Positions 10,566 through 19,330 of a DNA stretch of 64,000 nucleotides are shown here, one piece after another (position 1 is the stretch's first letter; each line of letters starts with the position of its first letter). The DNA comes from Pseudomonas sp. 8AS (GTDB taxonomy: Bacteria > Pseudomonadota > Gammaproteobacteria > Pseudomonadales > Pseudomonadaceae): assembly GCF_902506505.1 (NCBI RefSeq), contig NZ_LR733406.1, positions 2,404,826-2,468,825 on the forward strand. The letters are read 5' to 3'. A model generated the notes under the pieces. The model was not told the origin of the DNA. It was given only the letters and a program-made list of their open reading frames with translations, and did no database searches. The translations under genes were made by a program, and so were the position numbers.

Positions 10566-10844
10566 GTGAACCAATCCATCCACTCCTGCGTGCCGCGCAT
10601 CCGCCGTGGTTTCCGTCTGCAGTACGAGCCGGTGCAGCAGTGCCATGTGCTGCTCTACCCGGAAGGCATGATCAAGCTCAACGACAGCGCCGCGCAGATT
10701 CTCCAGTGCGTCGATGGCTGCCGTGATGTGGCGACCATCATCGCTTCGCTGCTCGAACAGTTCCCCGGCGTGCCGGGTATCGATGAAGACATCCTGGCGT
10801 TTATCGAGGTGGCCCATGCCCAGTTCTGGATCGAATTCGCCTAG
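10566..10844 (+). CDS. pqqD: PQQ precursor chaperone PqqD
   Basis: A 92-residue peptide chaperone that presents PqqA to the radical-SAM enzyme PqqE. Conserved features include [23 protein letters not shown] and the C-terminal [16 protein letters not shown]. The GTG at 10566 is preferred: it gives normal family length and has GGAG nine bases upstream. The same frame is open back to an ATG at 10422 that overlaps the pqqC stop, which would add 48 residues of translated repeat (VGCAART, AHGAP). That longer start may be the ancestral coupling point split by the repeat. Confidence 0.9.
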   Translation: MNQSIHSCVPRIRRGFRLQYEPVQQCHVLLYPEGMIKLNDSAAQILQCVDGCRDVATIIASLLEQFPGVPGIDEDILAFIEVAHAQFWIEFA

Positions 10845-11973
10845 CCCGGCGCAGCCGCAGGTCGGCCCGCCGCTGTGGCTGCTGGCCGAGCTGACCTACC
10901 GCTGCCCGCTGCAGTGCCCGTACTGCTCCAACCCGCTGGATTTCGCCAAGCACGGCAGCGAGCTGAGCACCGAACAGTGGATCGACGTGTTCCGCCAGGC
11001 CCGTGAACTGGGCGCGGCGCAGCTGGGCTTTTCCGGCGGCGAGCCGCTGGTGCGCCAGGATCTCGCCGAGCTGATCAAGGCCGCCCGTGACCTGGGCTTC
11101 TACACCAACCTGATCACCTCGGGCATCGGCCTCACCGAGCAGCGCATCGCCGAGTTCAGCGCGGCCGGACTGGATCATATCCAGGTCAGCTTCCAGGCCG
11201 CCGACGAGGAGGTGAACAACCTGCTGGCCGGCTCCAGCAAGGCCTTCGCCCACAAGCTGGCGATGGCTCGCGCGGTCAAGGCCCACGGCTACCCGATGGT
11301 GCTCAACTTCGTCACCCACCGGCACAACATCGACCGCATCGACCGCATCATCGAGCTGTGCATCGAGCTGGAGGCCGACTACGTCGAGCTGGCCACCTGC
11401 CAGTTCTACGGCTGGGCCGAGCTGAACCGCGTCGGCCTGCTGCCGACCCGCGAGCAGCTGCAGCGCGCCGAGCGCATCACCAACGAGTGGCGGGAGAAAC
11501 TGGCGGCGCAGAACCACCCGTGCAAGCTGATCTTCGTCACCCCGGACTACTACGAGGAGCGGCCGAAGGCCTGCATGAGCGGCTGGGGCAAGCTGTTCCT
11601 CGACATAACCCCGGACGGCACCGCGTTGCCGTGCCACAGCGCGCGGCAGCTGCCGGTGCAGTTCCCCAACGTGCGCGAGCACAGCCTGCAGCACATCTGG
11701 TTCGAGTCGTTCGGCTTCAACCGCTACCGCGGCGACGCCTGGATGCCCGAGCCGTGCCGCAGCTGCGACGAGAAGGACCGCGACTTCGGCGGCTGCCGCT
11801 GCCAGGCCTTCATGCTCACCGGCGATGCAGACAACGCCGACCCGGTGTGCAGCAAGTCGGCGCACCACGGCATCATCCTCGCCGCCCGCGAGGAGGCCGA
11901 ACACGCGCCGCTGGGCCTGGAACAGCTGACCTACCGCAATGAAAAAGCCTCCAAGCTTATCTGCAAGGTCTGA
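10816..11973 (+). CDS. pqqE: PqqA peptide cyclase PqqE (radical SAM)
   Basis: A 385-residue radical-SAM/SPASM enzyme that links Glu and Tyr of PqqA. The CPLQCPYC motif supplies the three cysteines of the SAM 4Fe-4S cluster. C-terminal cysteines in [19 protein letters not shown] provide auxiliary clusters. The start at 10816 overlaps the pqqD end by 29 bases, indicating translational coupling. Full family length. Confidence 0.95.
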   Translation: MPSSGSNSPSPAQPQVGPPLWLLAELTYRCPLQCPYCSNPLDFAKHGSELSTEQWIDVFRQARELGAAQLGFSGGEPLVRQDLAELIKAARDLGFYTNLITSGIGLTEQRIAEFSAAGLDHIQVSFQAADEEVNNLLAGSSKAFAHKLAMARAVKAHGYPMVLNFVTHRHNIDRIDRIIELCIELEADYVELATCQFYGWAELNRVGLLPTREQLQRAERITNEWREKLAAQNHPCKLIFVTPDYYEERPKACMSGWGKLFLDITPDGTALPCHSARQLPVQFPNVREHSLQHIWFESFGFNRYRGDAWMPEPCRSCDEKDRDFGGCRCQAFMLTGDADNADPVCSKSAHHGIILAAREEAEHAPLGLEQLTYRNEKASKLICKV

Positions 11974-13918
11974 AGCGGCCGTAACCGCTACGAACGATCC
12001 TGTAGGGTGCGCCGTGCGCACCATGGGCGACGCGGTGGCCCCCGGTGCGCACGGCGCACCCTCCGGCTTGTGGTCGGCAACGCAGGCGGCGGCCGCCTCG
12101 CGGGATTTCGCTGAACTGCACGCGGCCCACGGCGGCCTGTTGTGGGTGGAATTCGATCCGCAACAGGCACGCTGCGGCCTGTTCTTCCAGCGCGACGGCG
12201 TGCGGCGCGAGCTGACCCCACCGGCGTTCTCGGTGCGCAGTCGGGTCTACGAATACGGCGGCGGCGCCTGCTGCGCCACTCCTGACGGCGCCGCCTTCGT
12301 CAACGAAACCGACCAGCAGCTCTACCTCGTAGGGTGCGCCGTGCGCACCGAGACGGCGTGCGCGGTCAATGGTGCGCATGGCGCACCCTACGGGCCCGAC
12401 GTTGATGATGCCCCGCGGGCGCTGACCGCGCGCCCGCACTGCCGCTACGGCGACCTCCACTATGTCGCCGCCTGGCAGGCGCTGCTGGCCGTCGAGGAAA
12501 GCCACGAACCGGCCGGGGTGATCCACCGCCTGGTGCGCATCGGCCTGGATGGCGCGCGCCGGGTGCTGGTCGAGGGCGCCGACTTCTATGCCGGGCCGCA
12601 GGCCAGCAGCGATGGCGCGCAGCTGGCCTGGATCGAATGGGACCGCCCGCAGCAGCCCTGGACTGCCACGCGCCTGTGCCGGCGCAGGGGCGACGGCGCG
12701 GAGCAGGTGCTGGCCGGGGCGGGCGCTGACCAGTCGCTGCAGCAGCCGCGCTTCGCCGCCGATGGCCGGCTCTGGGTGTTGAGTGATGGCGAAGGTTGGT
12801 GGCAGCCCTTATGCCTGGATGCCGGCCCCGCTGTGCACGGCGCCCCCTACGACCATGCGCCGGCGCCCTGGCAGCTGGGTGGCTGCACTTATCTGCCGCT
12901 GGCGGGCGGCGGCCTGTTGCTGAGCCGTTTCGAGCAGGGTTTCGGCGTGCTGATCGAGCAGGGCGCTGCCGGCGGCGAGCGGCGCCTGGCCGGCGAGTTC
13001 AGCCGCTTTCGCGGCCTGGCGGCGGATGCCACGCACTTCTACTGCATCGCCGGCTCGCCGACGCGACTGCCGGCCGTGCTGGCGATCGAGCGGCAGACGG
13101 GCGCCGTGCAGCTGCTGGCCGGCGGCGAGCAGCCCTTGCCGGCCGCCGCCATCTCCCGGCCGCAGGCCTTCGACTACGAAACTGGCGCTGGCGAGCGCGC
13201 CCATGGCTTCTTCCATGCCGCCCAGGGCGGCGAGGCGCTGCCGCCGCTGCTGATCTTCCTGCACGGCGGGCCGACGTCGGCTTGCTACCCGGTGTTCGAC
13301 CCGCGCATCCCGTTCTGGACCCAGCGCGGTTTTGCCGTGGCCGACCTCAACTACCGCGGCAGCAGCGGCTACGGCCGCGCCTACCGGCAGCGCCTGCAGG
13401 GCGAGTGGGGGCGCATCGAGGTCGAGGATATCCAGGCCGCCGCCGCGCACCTGGCCGCCCAGGGCCTGGTCGACGCCACGCGGGTGTTCGTCCGTGGCGC
13501 CAGCGCCGGCGGCTACAGCGCCCTGTGTGCCCTGGCCTGCGCCAGCGGCCTGCGCGGCGGCGCCAGCCTGTACGGGGTCAGCGACCCGCTGGCGCTGCGC
13601 CGGGCCACCCACAAGTTCGAGGCCGATTACCTCGACTGGCTGATCGGCGACCCCGAGCGCGACGCCGCGCGCTACCGCGAGCGCACGCCGCTGCTGCAGG
13701 CGGCGCGCATCCGCGTGCCGGTGATCTTCTTCCAGGGCGGGCTGGATGCGGTGGTGGTGCCGGCGCAGACCGAGTCGATGGTCGCCGCCCTGCGCCGCAA
13801 TGGGCTGGCGGTTGAATACCGGCTGTACCCGGACGAGCGCCACGGCTTTCGCCAGGCCGCGCACCTGGCCGAGGTGCTGGAGCGCGAGCTGGCCTTCTAT
13901 GTGGAACTCCTGCGCTAG
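11939..13918 (+). CDS. pqqH: S9 family prolyl-oligopeptidase-like peptidase with in-frame repeats (PqqH-like)
   Basis: A 659-residue serine peptidase with an N-terminal beta-propeller and a C-terminal alpha/beta-hydrolase domain. Nucleophile Ser lies in RGASAGGYS, with a candidate Asp in [10 protein letters not shown] and His in DERHGF. The same gene follows pqqE in P. aeruginosa. Two palindromic repeats are translated in frame (12002-12063 near the N terminus, 12328-12392 inside the propeller) as VGCAVRT...AHGAP segments, and a half copy (VHGAPY) lies near 12832. They make the protein longer than expected. The start at 11939 overlaps pqqE by 35 bases and lacks a clear ribosome binding site, so the true start may lie further in. 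Its role in PQQ maturation is unproven. Confidence 0.8.
   Translation: MKKPPSLSARSEAAVTATNDPVGCAVRTMGDAVAPGAHGAPSGLWSATQAAAASRDFAELHAAHGGLLWVEFDPQQARCGLFFQRDGVRRELTPPAFSVRSRVYEYGGGACCATPDGAAFVNETDQQLYLVGCAVRTETACAVNGAHGAPYGPDVDDAPRALTARPHCRYGDLHYVAAWQALLAVEESHEPAGVIHRLVRIGLDGARRVLVEGADFYAGPQASSDGAQLAWIEWDRPQQPWTATRLCRRRGDGAEQVLAGAGADQSLQQPRFAADGRLWVLSDGEGWWQPLCLDAGPAVHGAPYDHAPAPWQLGGCTYLPLAGGGLLLSRFEQGFGVLIEQGAAGGERRLAGEFSRFRGLAADATHFYCIAGSPTRLPAVLAIERQTGAVQLLAGGEQPLPAAAISRPQAFDYETGAGERAHGFFHAAQGGEALPPLLIFLHGGPTSACYPVFDPRIPFWTQRGFAVADLNYRGSSGYGRAYRQRLQGEWGRIEVEDIQAAAAHLAAQGLVDATRVFVRGASAGGYSALCALACASGLRGGASLYGVSDPLALRRATHKFEADYLDWLIGDPERDAARYRERTPLLQAARIRVPVIFFQGGLDAVVVPAQTESMVAALRRNGLAVEYRLYPDERHGFRQAAHLAEVLERELAFYVELLR
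12002..12063. repeat. Palindromic repeat copy 5, inside the peptidase gene
   Basis: GTAGGGTGCGCCGTGCGCAC faces GGTGCGCACGGCGCACC across about 20 bases. It is read in frame as VGCAVRT followed by AHGAPS close to the peptidase N terminus, before the first residues that look conserved ([14 protein letters not shown]). Confidence 0.82.
12328..12392. repeat. Palindromic repeat copy 6, inside the peptidase propeller
   Basis: A complete CGTAGGGTGCGCC...GGCGCACCCTACG unit within coding sequence, read as VGCAVRTE...AHGAPYG. It sits between the QQLYLV strand and [12 protein letters not shown], probably a surface loop of the propeller. Confidence 0.85.
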
Positions 13919-14013
13919 AGCGTTCATCGCCTGCGGCCTTGGTTGGATTGCAATGCCCGAGGATTCCAGTAGGCTGAATTTCTTCGTTCCAATAACAAGA
14001 AACAGCCTCATCC

Positions 14014-15177
14014 ATGACCCAGAATCTGAGCCTGCTGCGCAAGTTCGTCTCCCCGGAAATCGTCTTCGGTGCCGGCTGCCGGCACAACGTCGCCAACTTC
14101 GCCATGACCTTCGGCGCGCGCCGCGTGCTGCTGGTGTCCGACCCCGGCGTGGTCGCCGCCGGCTGGGTGGCGGATGTCGAGGCCAGCCTGCAGGGCCAGG
14201 GCATCGACTACGTGCTGTACACCGAGGTCTCGCCCAACCCGCGGGTGGAGGAGGTGATGCGCGGCGCCGAGCTGTACCGCGAGCACGCCTGCAACGTGAT
14301 AGTGGCGGTCGGCGGCGGCAGCCCGATGGACTGCGCCAAGGGCATCGGCATCGTGGTCGCCCACGGCCGCAGCATCCTCGAATTCGAGGGCGTGGACACC
14401 ATCCGCGTGCCCAGCCCGCCGCTGATCCTGATCCCGACCACCGCCGGCACCTCGGCCGACGTGTCGCAGTTCGTGATCATCTCCAACCCGCTGGAACGCA
14501 TGAAGTTCTCCATCGTCAGCAAGGCGGTGGTGCCGGACGTGTCGCTGATCGACCCGGAAACCACCCTGAGCATGGACCCGTTCCTCTCCGCCTGTACCGG
14601 CATCGACGCCCTGGTGCATGCCATCGAGGCCTTCGTCTCCACCGGCAGCGGCCCGCTCACCGACACCCACGCCCTGGAGGCCATGCGCCTGATCGGCGGC
14701 AACCTGGTGCAGATGATCGCCACCCCTCAGGACATCGCCCTGCGCGAGAAGATCATGCTCGGCAGCATGCAGGCCGGCCTGGCCTTCTCCAATGCGATCC
14801 TCGGCGCCGTGCACGCCATGAGCCACAGCCTCGGCGGCTTCCTCGACCTGCCGCACGGGCTGTGCAACGCGGCGCTGGTCGAGCACGTGGTGGCGTTCAA
14901 CTACAACGCCGCGCCGGATCGCTTTCGCCTGGTCGCCGAAACCCTGGGCATCGACTGCCGCGGCATGACCCATGTGCAGATCCGCCAGCGCCTGATCGAG
15001 CACCTGGTCGAGTTCAAGCGCGCCGTGGGCTTCCACGAAACCCTCAGCCTGCATGGCGTGAGCAGCTCGGACATTCCGTTCCTCTCGCGCCACGCCATGC
15101 ACGACCCGTGCATCCTCACCAACCCGCGCGAGTCGAGCCAGCGCGACGTCGAAGTGGTCTATGCAGAAGCGCTCTGA
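14014..15177 (+). CDS. ercA: Iron-containing alcohol dehydrogenase ErcA-like
   Basis: A 387-residue type III Fe-dependent alcohol dehydrogenase. The dinucleotide site is GGGSPMDCAKG, and metal-site residues lie in DALVHAIEAF and HAMSHSLGGFLDLPHG. In P. aeruginosa the homologue next to the PQQ genes (ErcA) takes part in control of the ethanol oxidation regulon rather than bulk catabolism. It overlaps the following kinase gene by 17 bases, supporting a joint regulatory role. Name based on family and conserved order. Confidence 0.85.
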   Translation: MTQNLSLLRKFVSPEIVFGAGCRHNVANFAMTFGARRVLLVSDPGVVAAGWVADVEASLQGQGIDYVLYTEVSPNPRVEEVMRGAELYREHACNVIVAVGGGSPMDCAKGIGIVVAHGRSILEFEGVDTIRVPSPPLILIPTTAGTSADVSQFVIISNPLERMKFSIVSKAVVPDVSLIDPETTLSMDPFLSACTGIDALVHAIEAFVSTGSGPLTDTHALEAMRLIGGNLVQMIATPQDIALREKIMLGSMQAGLAFSNAILGAVHAMSHSLGGFLDLPHGLCNAALVEHVVAFNYNAAPDRFRLVAETLGIDCRGMTHVQIRQRLIEHLVEFKRAVGFHETLSLHGVSSSDIPFLSRHAMHDPCILTNPRESSQRDVEVVYAEAL

Positions 15178-16894
15178 GCAACAGCAACAGGCCCTGGCCG
15201 GGCTGCTCGGCCTGGGCAGCCAGTCGGCGCGCAAGAGCCATTACGCCGAGCTGGTGACGCGCCTGGAAGAGCTGGAGACCGAGCGCAATCGCTACAAGTG
15301 GCTGTTCGAGAACGCCGTGCACGGCATCTTCCAGGCCAGCCTGCACGAGGGCCTGCGCGCGGCCAACCCGGCCCTGGCGCGCATGCTCGGCTACGACAAC
15401 CCGCAGCAGGTGCTGTGGTCGCTGACCGACCTGGCCGAGCACCTGTTCGTCGGCGGCCAGGCCGAACTGGTGGCGATCCGCGAGGTGCTGGCCAGCCAGC
15501 CGGGCCTGTATGGCTACGAGACCCGCCTGCGGCGCAAGGACGGCCGGGTCATCGACGTGCTCATGAACATCCTGCTCAAGCCCGACGAGCCGGGGCTGTT
15601 TGAGGGCTTCGTCGCCGATATCAGCGAGCGCAAGCAGGCCCAGCAGCGCCTGCAGCAACTCAACGAGGAGCTGGAGCAGCGCGTGGCGCAGCGCACCACC
15701 GCGCTGCTCGGCGCCAACCAGAGCCTGCACGAGCAGATCGGCGAGCGGGTGCGGGTCGAGCAGGAGCTGCGCAAGGCCCGCGATGCCGCCGAGGAGGCCA
15801 ACCGCAGCAAGGACAAGTACCTGGCCGCGGCCAGCCATGACCTGTTGCAGCCGCTGAATGCGGCGCGCCTGCTGATCTCCACCCTGCGCGAGCGCGAGCT
15901 GGGCGAGGCGGCGCACAACCTGGTGGAGCGCGCGCACCAGGCCCTGGAAGGCGCCGAGGACCTGCTCTCCGACCTGCTGGACATCGCCAAGCTGGACCAG
16001 GCGGCGATCAAGCCGGACCTGGATGTCTACCGCCTGGACGAGCTGCTGGCGCCGCTGGCCTCGGAGTTCGAACCGCTGGCGACCCAGGCCGGGCTGCGCC
16101 TGCGCGCGCGGATTCCGGCCTGCACCGTGCGCACCGACGCGCGCCTGCTCAACCGCATCCTGCGCAACTTCCTCAGCAATGCCTGCCGCTATACCGAACA
16201 TGGCGGCGTGCTGCTGGGTGTGCGCAAGCGCGGCGAGCAGCTGCGCATCGAGGTGTGGGACAGCGGTCGCGGCATTCCCGCCGACCAGTTGCAGGCGGTG
16301 TTCCGCGAATTCCACCAGCTGGATGTCGGCCGCTCCATGGAACGCAAGGGCGTCGGCCTGGGCCTGGCCATCGTCGAGCGCATCGCGCGCATGCTCGGCT
16401 ACCCGATCGAGGTGCGTTCGCGGCCGGGGCGCGGCTCCTGCTTCAGCATCCAGTTGCCGCTGGTGGCCGCTCAGGCGCCGTTGCCAAGCAGCCGGCCGGC
16501 GGCGCAGGCACAGGTGGGCAACCCGCTGCCGGGCAAGCGCCTGCTGGTGCTGGATAACGAACCGAGCATCCTGCACAGCATGGCCGAGCTGCTCGGTGGC
16601 TGGGGCTGCGAGGTGCTGACCGCGCTGGATCAGGTGCAGGCGCTGGAGGTGCTGGACGAGCGGGCGCCGGACCTGTTGCTGGTCGACTATCACCTGGATC
16701 TGGGCGTGACCGGGAGCGAGGTAGTGCAGGCGCTGCGTGCGCATTTCGCCCGCGATATCCCGGCGGTGATGATCACCGCGGAGCGTTCGGACGAATGCCG
16801 CCTGCACTTGCAGGCGCTGAAGGTGCCACTGCTGAACAAGCCGGTGCGCCCGGGCAAGCTGCGCGCGGTGCTCAGCCAGATGCTGGCGGGGTAG
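15161..16894 (+). CDS. ercS: Soluble hybrid sensor histidine kinase ErcS-like
   Basis: 577 residues without transmembrane segments. A PAS domain lies at about 43-155, then a coiled coil (160-210), a HisKA domain with His226 in ASHDLLQPLN, an ATPase domain with N box NFLSNACRY and G box DSGRGIP, and a C-terminal receiver domain (about 459-575) with phospho-acceptor Asp509 in LVDYHLD. The cytoplasmic hybrid architecture matches ErcS, which feeds the exa two-component cascade. It is coupled to ercA. The partner regulators (EraSR, ErbR) are not in the window. Confidence 0.87.
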   Translation: MQKRSEQQQQALAGLLGLGSQSARKSHYAELVTRLEELETERNRYKWLFENAVHGIFQASLHEGLRAANPALARMLGYDNPQQVLWSLTDLAEHLFVGGQAELVAIREVLASQPGLYGYETRLRRKDGRVIDVLMNILLKPDEPGLFEGFVADISERKQAQQRLQQLNEELEQRVAQRTTALLGANQSLHEQIGERVRVEQELRKARDAAEEANRSKDKYLAAASHDLLQPLNAARLLISTLRERELGEAAHNLVERAHQALEGAEDLLSDLLDIAKLDQAAIKPDLDVYRLDELLAPLASEFEPLATQAGLRLRARIPACTVRTDARLLNRILRNFLSNACRYTEHGGVLLGVRKRGEQLRIEVWDSGRGIPADQLQAVFREFHQLDVGRSMERKGVGLGLAIVERIARMLGYPIEVRSRPGRGSCFSIQLPLVAAQAPLPSSRPAAQAQVGNPLPGKRLLVLDNEPSILHSMAELLGGWGCEVLTALDQVQALEVLDERAPDLLLVDYHLDLGVTGSEVVQALRAHFARDIPAVMITAERSDECRLHLQALKVPLLNKPVRPGKLRAVLSQMLAG

Positions 16895-16915
16895 GGGAAA
16901 GGGAGGTCAGGGCTT

Positions 16916-16972
16916 GGTGCGCCGTGCGTACCGCAGGCCCTGTGCGGGCTCGCGGTGCGCACGGCGCACCCT
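16916..16972. repeat. Palindromic repeat copy 7, degenerate
   Basis: TGGTGCGCCGTGCGTACC faces GGTGCGCACGGCGCACC between the convergent kinase and oxidase genes. The outer GTAGGG ends are degraded. Confidence 0.7.
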
Positions 16973-17019
16973 GCAACTGGCCCGAAACAGGGTGTTTCGG
17001 GCCGTGATCACAGCGATTA

Positions 17020-18303
17020 TCAGACGCCGAGCTTGTCGCGCAGGGTGTAGTACCAGGCGCCCAGGGCGCTGAACGGCACCTGGAACAGGCGGCCACCCGG
17101 GAACGGGTAGTGCGGCAGGTCGGCAAAGGCGTCGAAGCGCTCGGCCTGGCCACGCAGGGCCTCGGCCAGCACCTTGCCGGCCAGGTGGGTGTAGGTCACG
17201 CCGTGACCGCTGCAACCCTGCGAGTAGTAGATGTTGTCGCCGATCCGGCCGACCTGCGGCAGGCGCGACAGGGTCAGCAGGAAGTTGCCGGTCCAGGCGT
17301 AGTCGATCTTCACGTCCTTGAGCTGCGGGAAGGCCTTGAGCATCTTCGGCCGGATGATCGCCTCGATGTTGGCCGGGTCACGGGCACCGTAGACCACGCC
17401 GCCACCGAAGATCAGGCGCTTGTCGCCGGACAGGCGATAGTAGTCGAGCAGGTAGTTGCAGTCCTCGACGCAGTAGTCCTGCGGCAGCAGGCTCTTGGCC
17501 AGCTCGTCGGACAGTACCTCGGTGGTGATCACCTGGGTGCCGCACGGCATCGACTTGGCCGACAGTTCCGGCAGCAGGTTGCCCAGGTAGGCGTTACCGG
17601 CCACCACCACGAACTTGGCTTTGACCCGGCCGTTCGGGGTGTGCACCACCGGGTTGGCGCCGCGCTCGACGCGGATGGCCGGCGATTGCTCGTGGATCAC
17701 GCCGCCCAGCGACTCGACCGCCGCCGCTTCGCCGAGGGCCAGGTTGAGCGGGTGGATATGGCCGCCGCTCATGTCGAGCATGCCGCCCACATAAGCGTCG
17801 CTGGCGACCACTTCGCGGATGCGCTTGGCGTCCATCAGTTCCAGCTGGGTGTGGCCGTAGCGCTCCCACAGCTTCTTCTGCGACTCCAGGTGCTTCATGT
17901 GCTTGTGGGTGTTGGCGGCGAATACGCCACCGTCCTTCAGGTCGCACTGGATGTTGTAGGTGGCGATGCGCTCACGAATGATGCGACCGCCCTCGAAGGC
18001 CATCTGCCCGAGCAGCTGTGCCTGCTTGGGGCCGACGCTGCGCTCGATCACGTCGATGTCGCGGCTGTAACTGTTGACGATCTGCCCGCCGTTACGCCCG
18101 GAGGCGCCGAAGCCGACCTTGGCCGCTTCCAGCACGGTGACCTTGAAACCGTTCTCCAGCAGGAACAGGGCGGTGGACAATCCGGTGTAGCCGGCGCCGA
18201 TGATGCACACATCGGTCTCGCACTCGCCTTGCAGCTCAGGGCGGGCAGGCACCGGGTTGGCGGAGGCGGCGTAATAGGATTGAGGGTAGGGTGTGTGCGT
18301 CAT
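17020..18303 (-). CDS. FAD-dependent amine oxidoreductase, PuuB/PauB type
   Basis: A 427-residue DAO-family flavoprotein. The FAD-binding GxGxxG is in IIGAGYTGLSTALFL (about 35-49), followed by GFGASGRNGGQ, typical of gamma-glutamylputrescine oxidases. The C-terminal SQGCSGHGVTYTHLAG closes the FAD site. Likely substrates are gamma-glutamylated polyamines. It stands alone, with an AT-rich upstream region (18304-18489) that probably holds its promoter and the tRNA promoter. Confidence 0.85.
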   Translation of the reverse strand: MTHTPYPQSYYAASANPVPARPELQGECETDVCIIGAGYTGLSTALFLLENGFKVTVLEAAKVGFGASGRNGGQIVNSYSRDIDVIERSVGPKQAQLLGQMAFEGGRIIRERIATYNIQCDLKDGGVFAANTHKHMKHLESQKKLWERYGHTQLELMDAKRIREVVASDAYVGGMLDMSGGHIHPLNLALGEAAAVESLGGVIHEQSPAIRVERGANPVVHTPNGRVKAKFVVVAGNAYLGNLLPELSAKSMPCGTQVITTEVLSDELAKSLLPQDYCVEDCNYLLDYYRLSGDKRLIFGGGVVYGARDPANIEAIIRPKMLKAFPQLKDVKIDYAWTGNFLLTLSRLPQVGRIGDNIYYSQGCSGHGVTYTHLAGKVLAEALRGQAERFDAFADLPHYPFPGGRLFQVPFSALGAWYYTLRDKLGV

Positions 18304-18489
18304 TTTGGAACCTATGTTCTTTATTTTTTACGGACCAGCCGATGCTACTTGAGTTGCTTATGCCCGGCTAGCCTCTGTGCGAAATTTTTAACGCTTGCGT
18401 GCATTTGGCAAAAATTCCACTTTTTCAGAGGCTTAGGGAAAATAGGTGTTGACAGCTCCGCGCGTATCCGTAAAATGCGCGGCCATAGC

Positions 18490-18566
18490 AGGCACATAGC
18501 TCAGTTGGTTAGAGCACCACCTTGACATGGTGGGGGTCGTTGGTTCGAGTCCAATTGTGCCTACCA
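18490..18566 (+). tRNA. tRNA-Val (anticodon GAC)
   Basis: A 77-base cloverleaf. The acceptor stem AGGCACA pairs with TGTGCCT, the D arm is GCTC...GAGC, the anticodon stem CCACC/GGTGG encloses TTGACAT, the T loop is TTCGAGT, and CCA is encoded. The anticodon GAC reads GUC and GUU valine codons. A phage-type integrase remnant lies just downstream in the opposite orientation. Confidence 0.96.
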
Positions 18567-18594
18567 AACAAATCCGTCTAGCACGGTACTTAGA

Positions 18595-18621
18595 AGGCGA
18601 TCCTAGAGGATCGCCTTTTTT
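18595..18621 (+). terminator. Terminator of the tRNA-Val gene
   Basis: AGGCGATCC at 18595-18603 and GGATCGCCT at 18608-18616 form a perfect nine-base stem followed by a T run. Confidence 0.9.
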
Positions 18622-18667
18622 GTTTTTGCAAAACTTTTTCAATACTTTTGCAAAACTCGCTACCAGC

Positions 18668-19315
18668 CTACAGCTTCAGCCCCGGCTCAACGTGCTGGTA
18701 GACCACCTCCTTCTGCTCATGCCCTTCCTGATAATAGGCGGTCATTTCCGGGGTCGCATGCCCCATCAGCGCCTGCACATACTCGGTCGAGAAACCCTGC
18801 TGCTCATACAGCCAGGAACCCAAGGCGCGCAGTTTGTGGATGGTCGGCCGGGCCTTGGGGTTCTCGATGTGGTCATAGGCCTTGGCCAGGTCGCGGGCCT
18901 TGCGGAACTCCTTGGTCAGGTAGTCGTCCGTCACCGCCGACCAGTGCAGCTTGGCCTCCAGTTGCTCGCGTTTGCGGGCCTTCGGCGTGTAGTCGATCAG
19001 GAATGGGCAGATGACCGGCGAGGGCAAACATTCTTTCACCACTTCATGGAGAGCGCTGCCCATCGCGATTTCTAGGTGGACCGGCTTGTCGTAGCTCTGG
19101 GTTTTACCTGGCGATACTTTTATGGTGTTTGCCTCCAGGTCTACAGAGCTCTTTTCCCACGTCACGATATCCTCGCGTCGCTGCAGGCTGACCAATGTCA
19201 GACGGATCGCCCGGCGAAGCCACTCCGGCGTTCCTTCATAACTCAGGATGGCGTCAAGACCTTCCTTGCTGTGTCGCAGGCGCTTCTTCTGCTCTTCGGT
19301 CTTCACCGCTCGCAT
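18668..19315 (-). pseudogene. Truncated tyrosine recombinase (phage integrase), catalytic domain only
   Basis: 215 residues corresponding to the C-terminal half of a phage-type integrase. The catalytic set is visible: Arg in LQRRED, His and Arg in HKLRALGSWL, His in LMGHATPEM and nucleophile Tyr in AYYQE. The N-terminal arm-binding and core-binding domains are missing. The frame starts 15 bases from the end of the adjacent chemoreceptor gene, as if the 5' half was deleted. It lies next to tRNA-Val, a classic integration target. Probably a relic of an island or prophage and not functional. Confidence 0.82.
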
Positions 19316-19330
19316 CAGTAGAGCGGCGTA

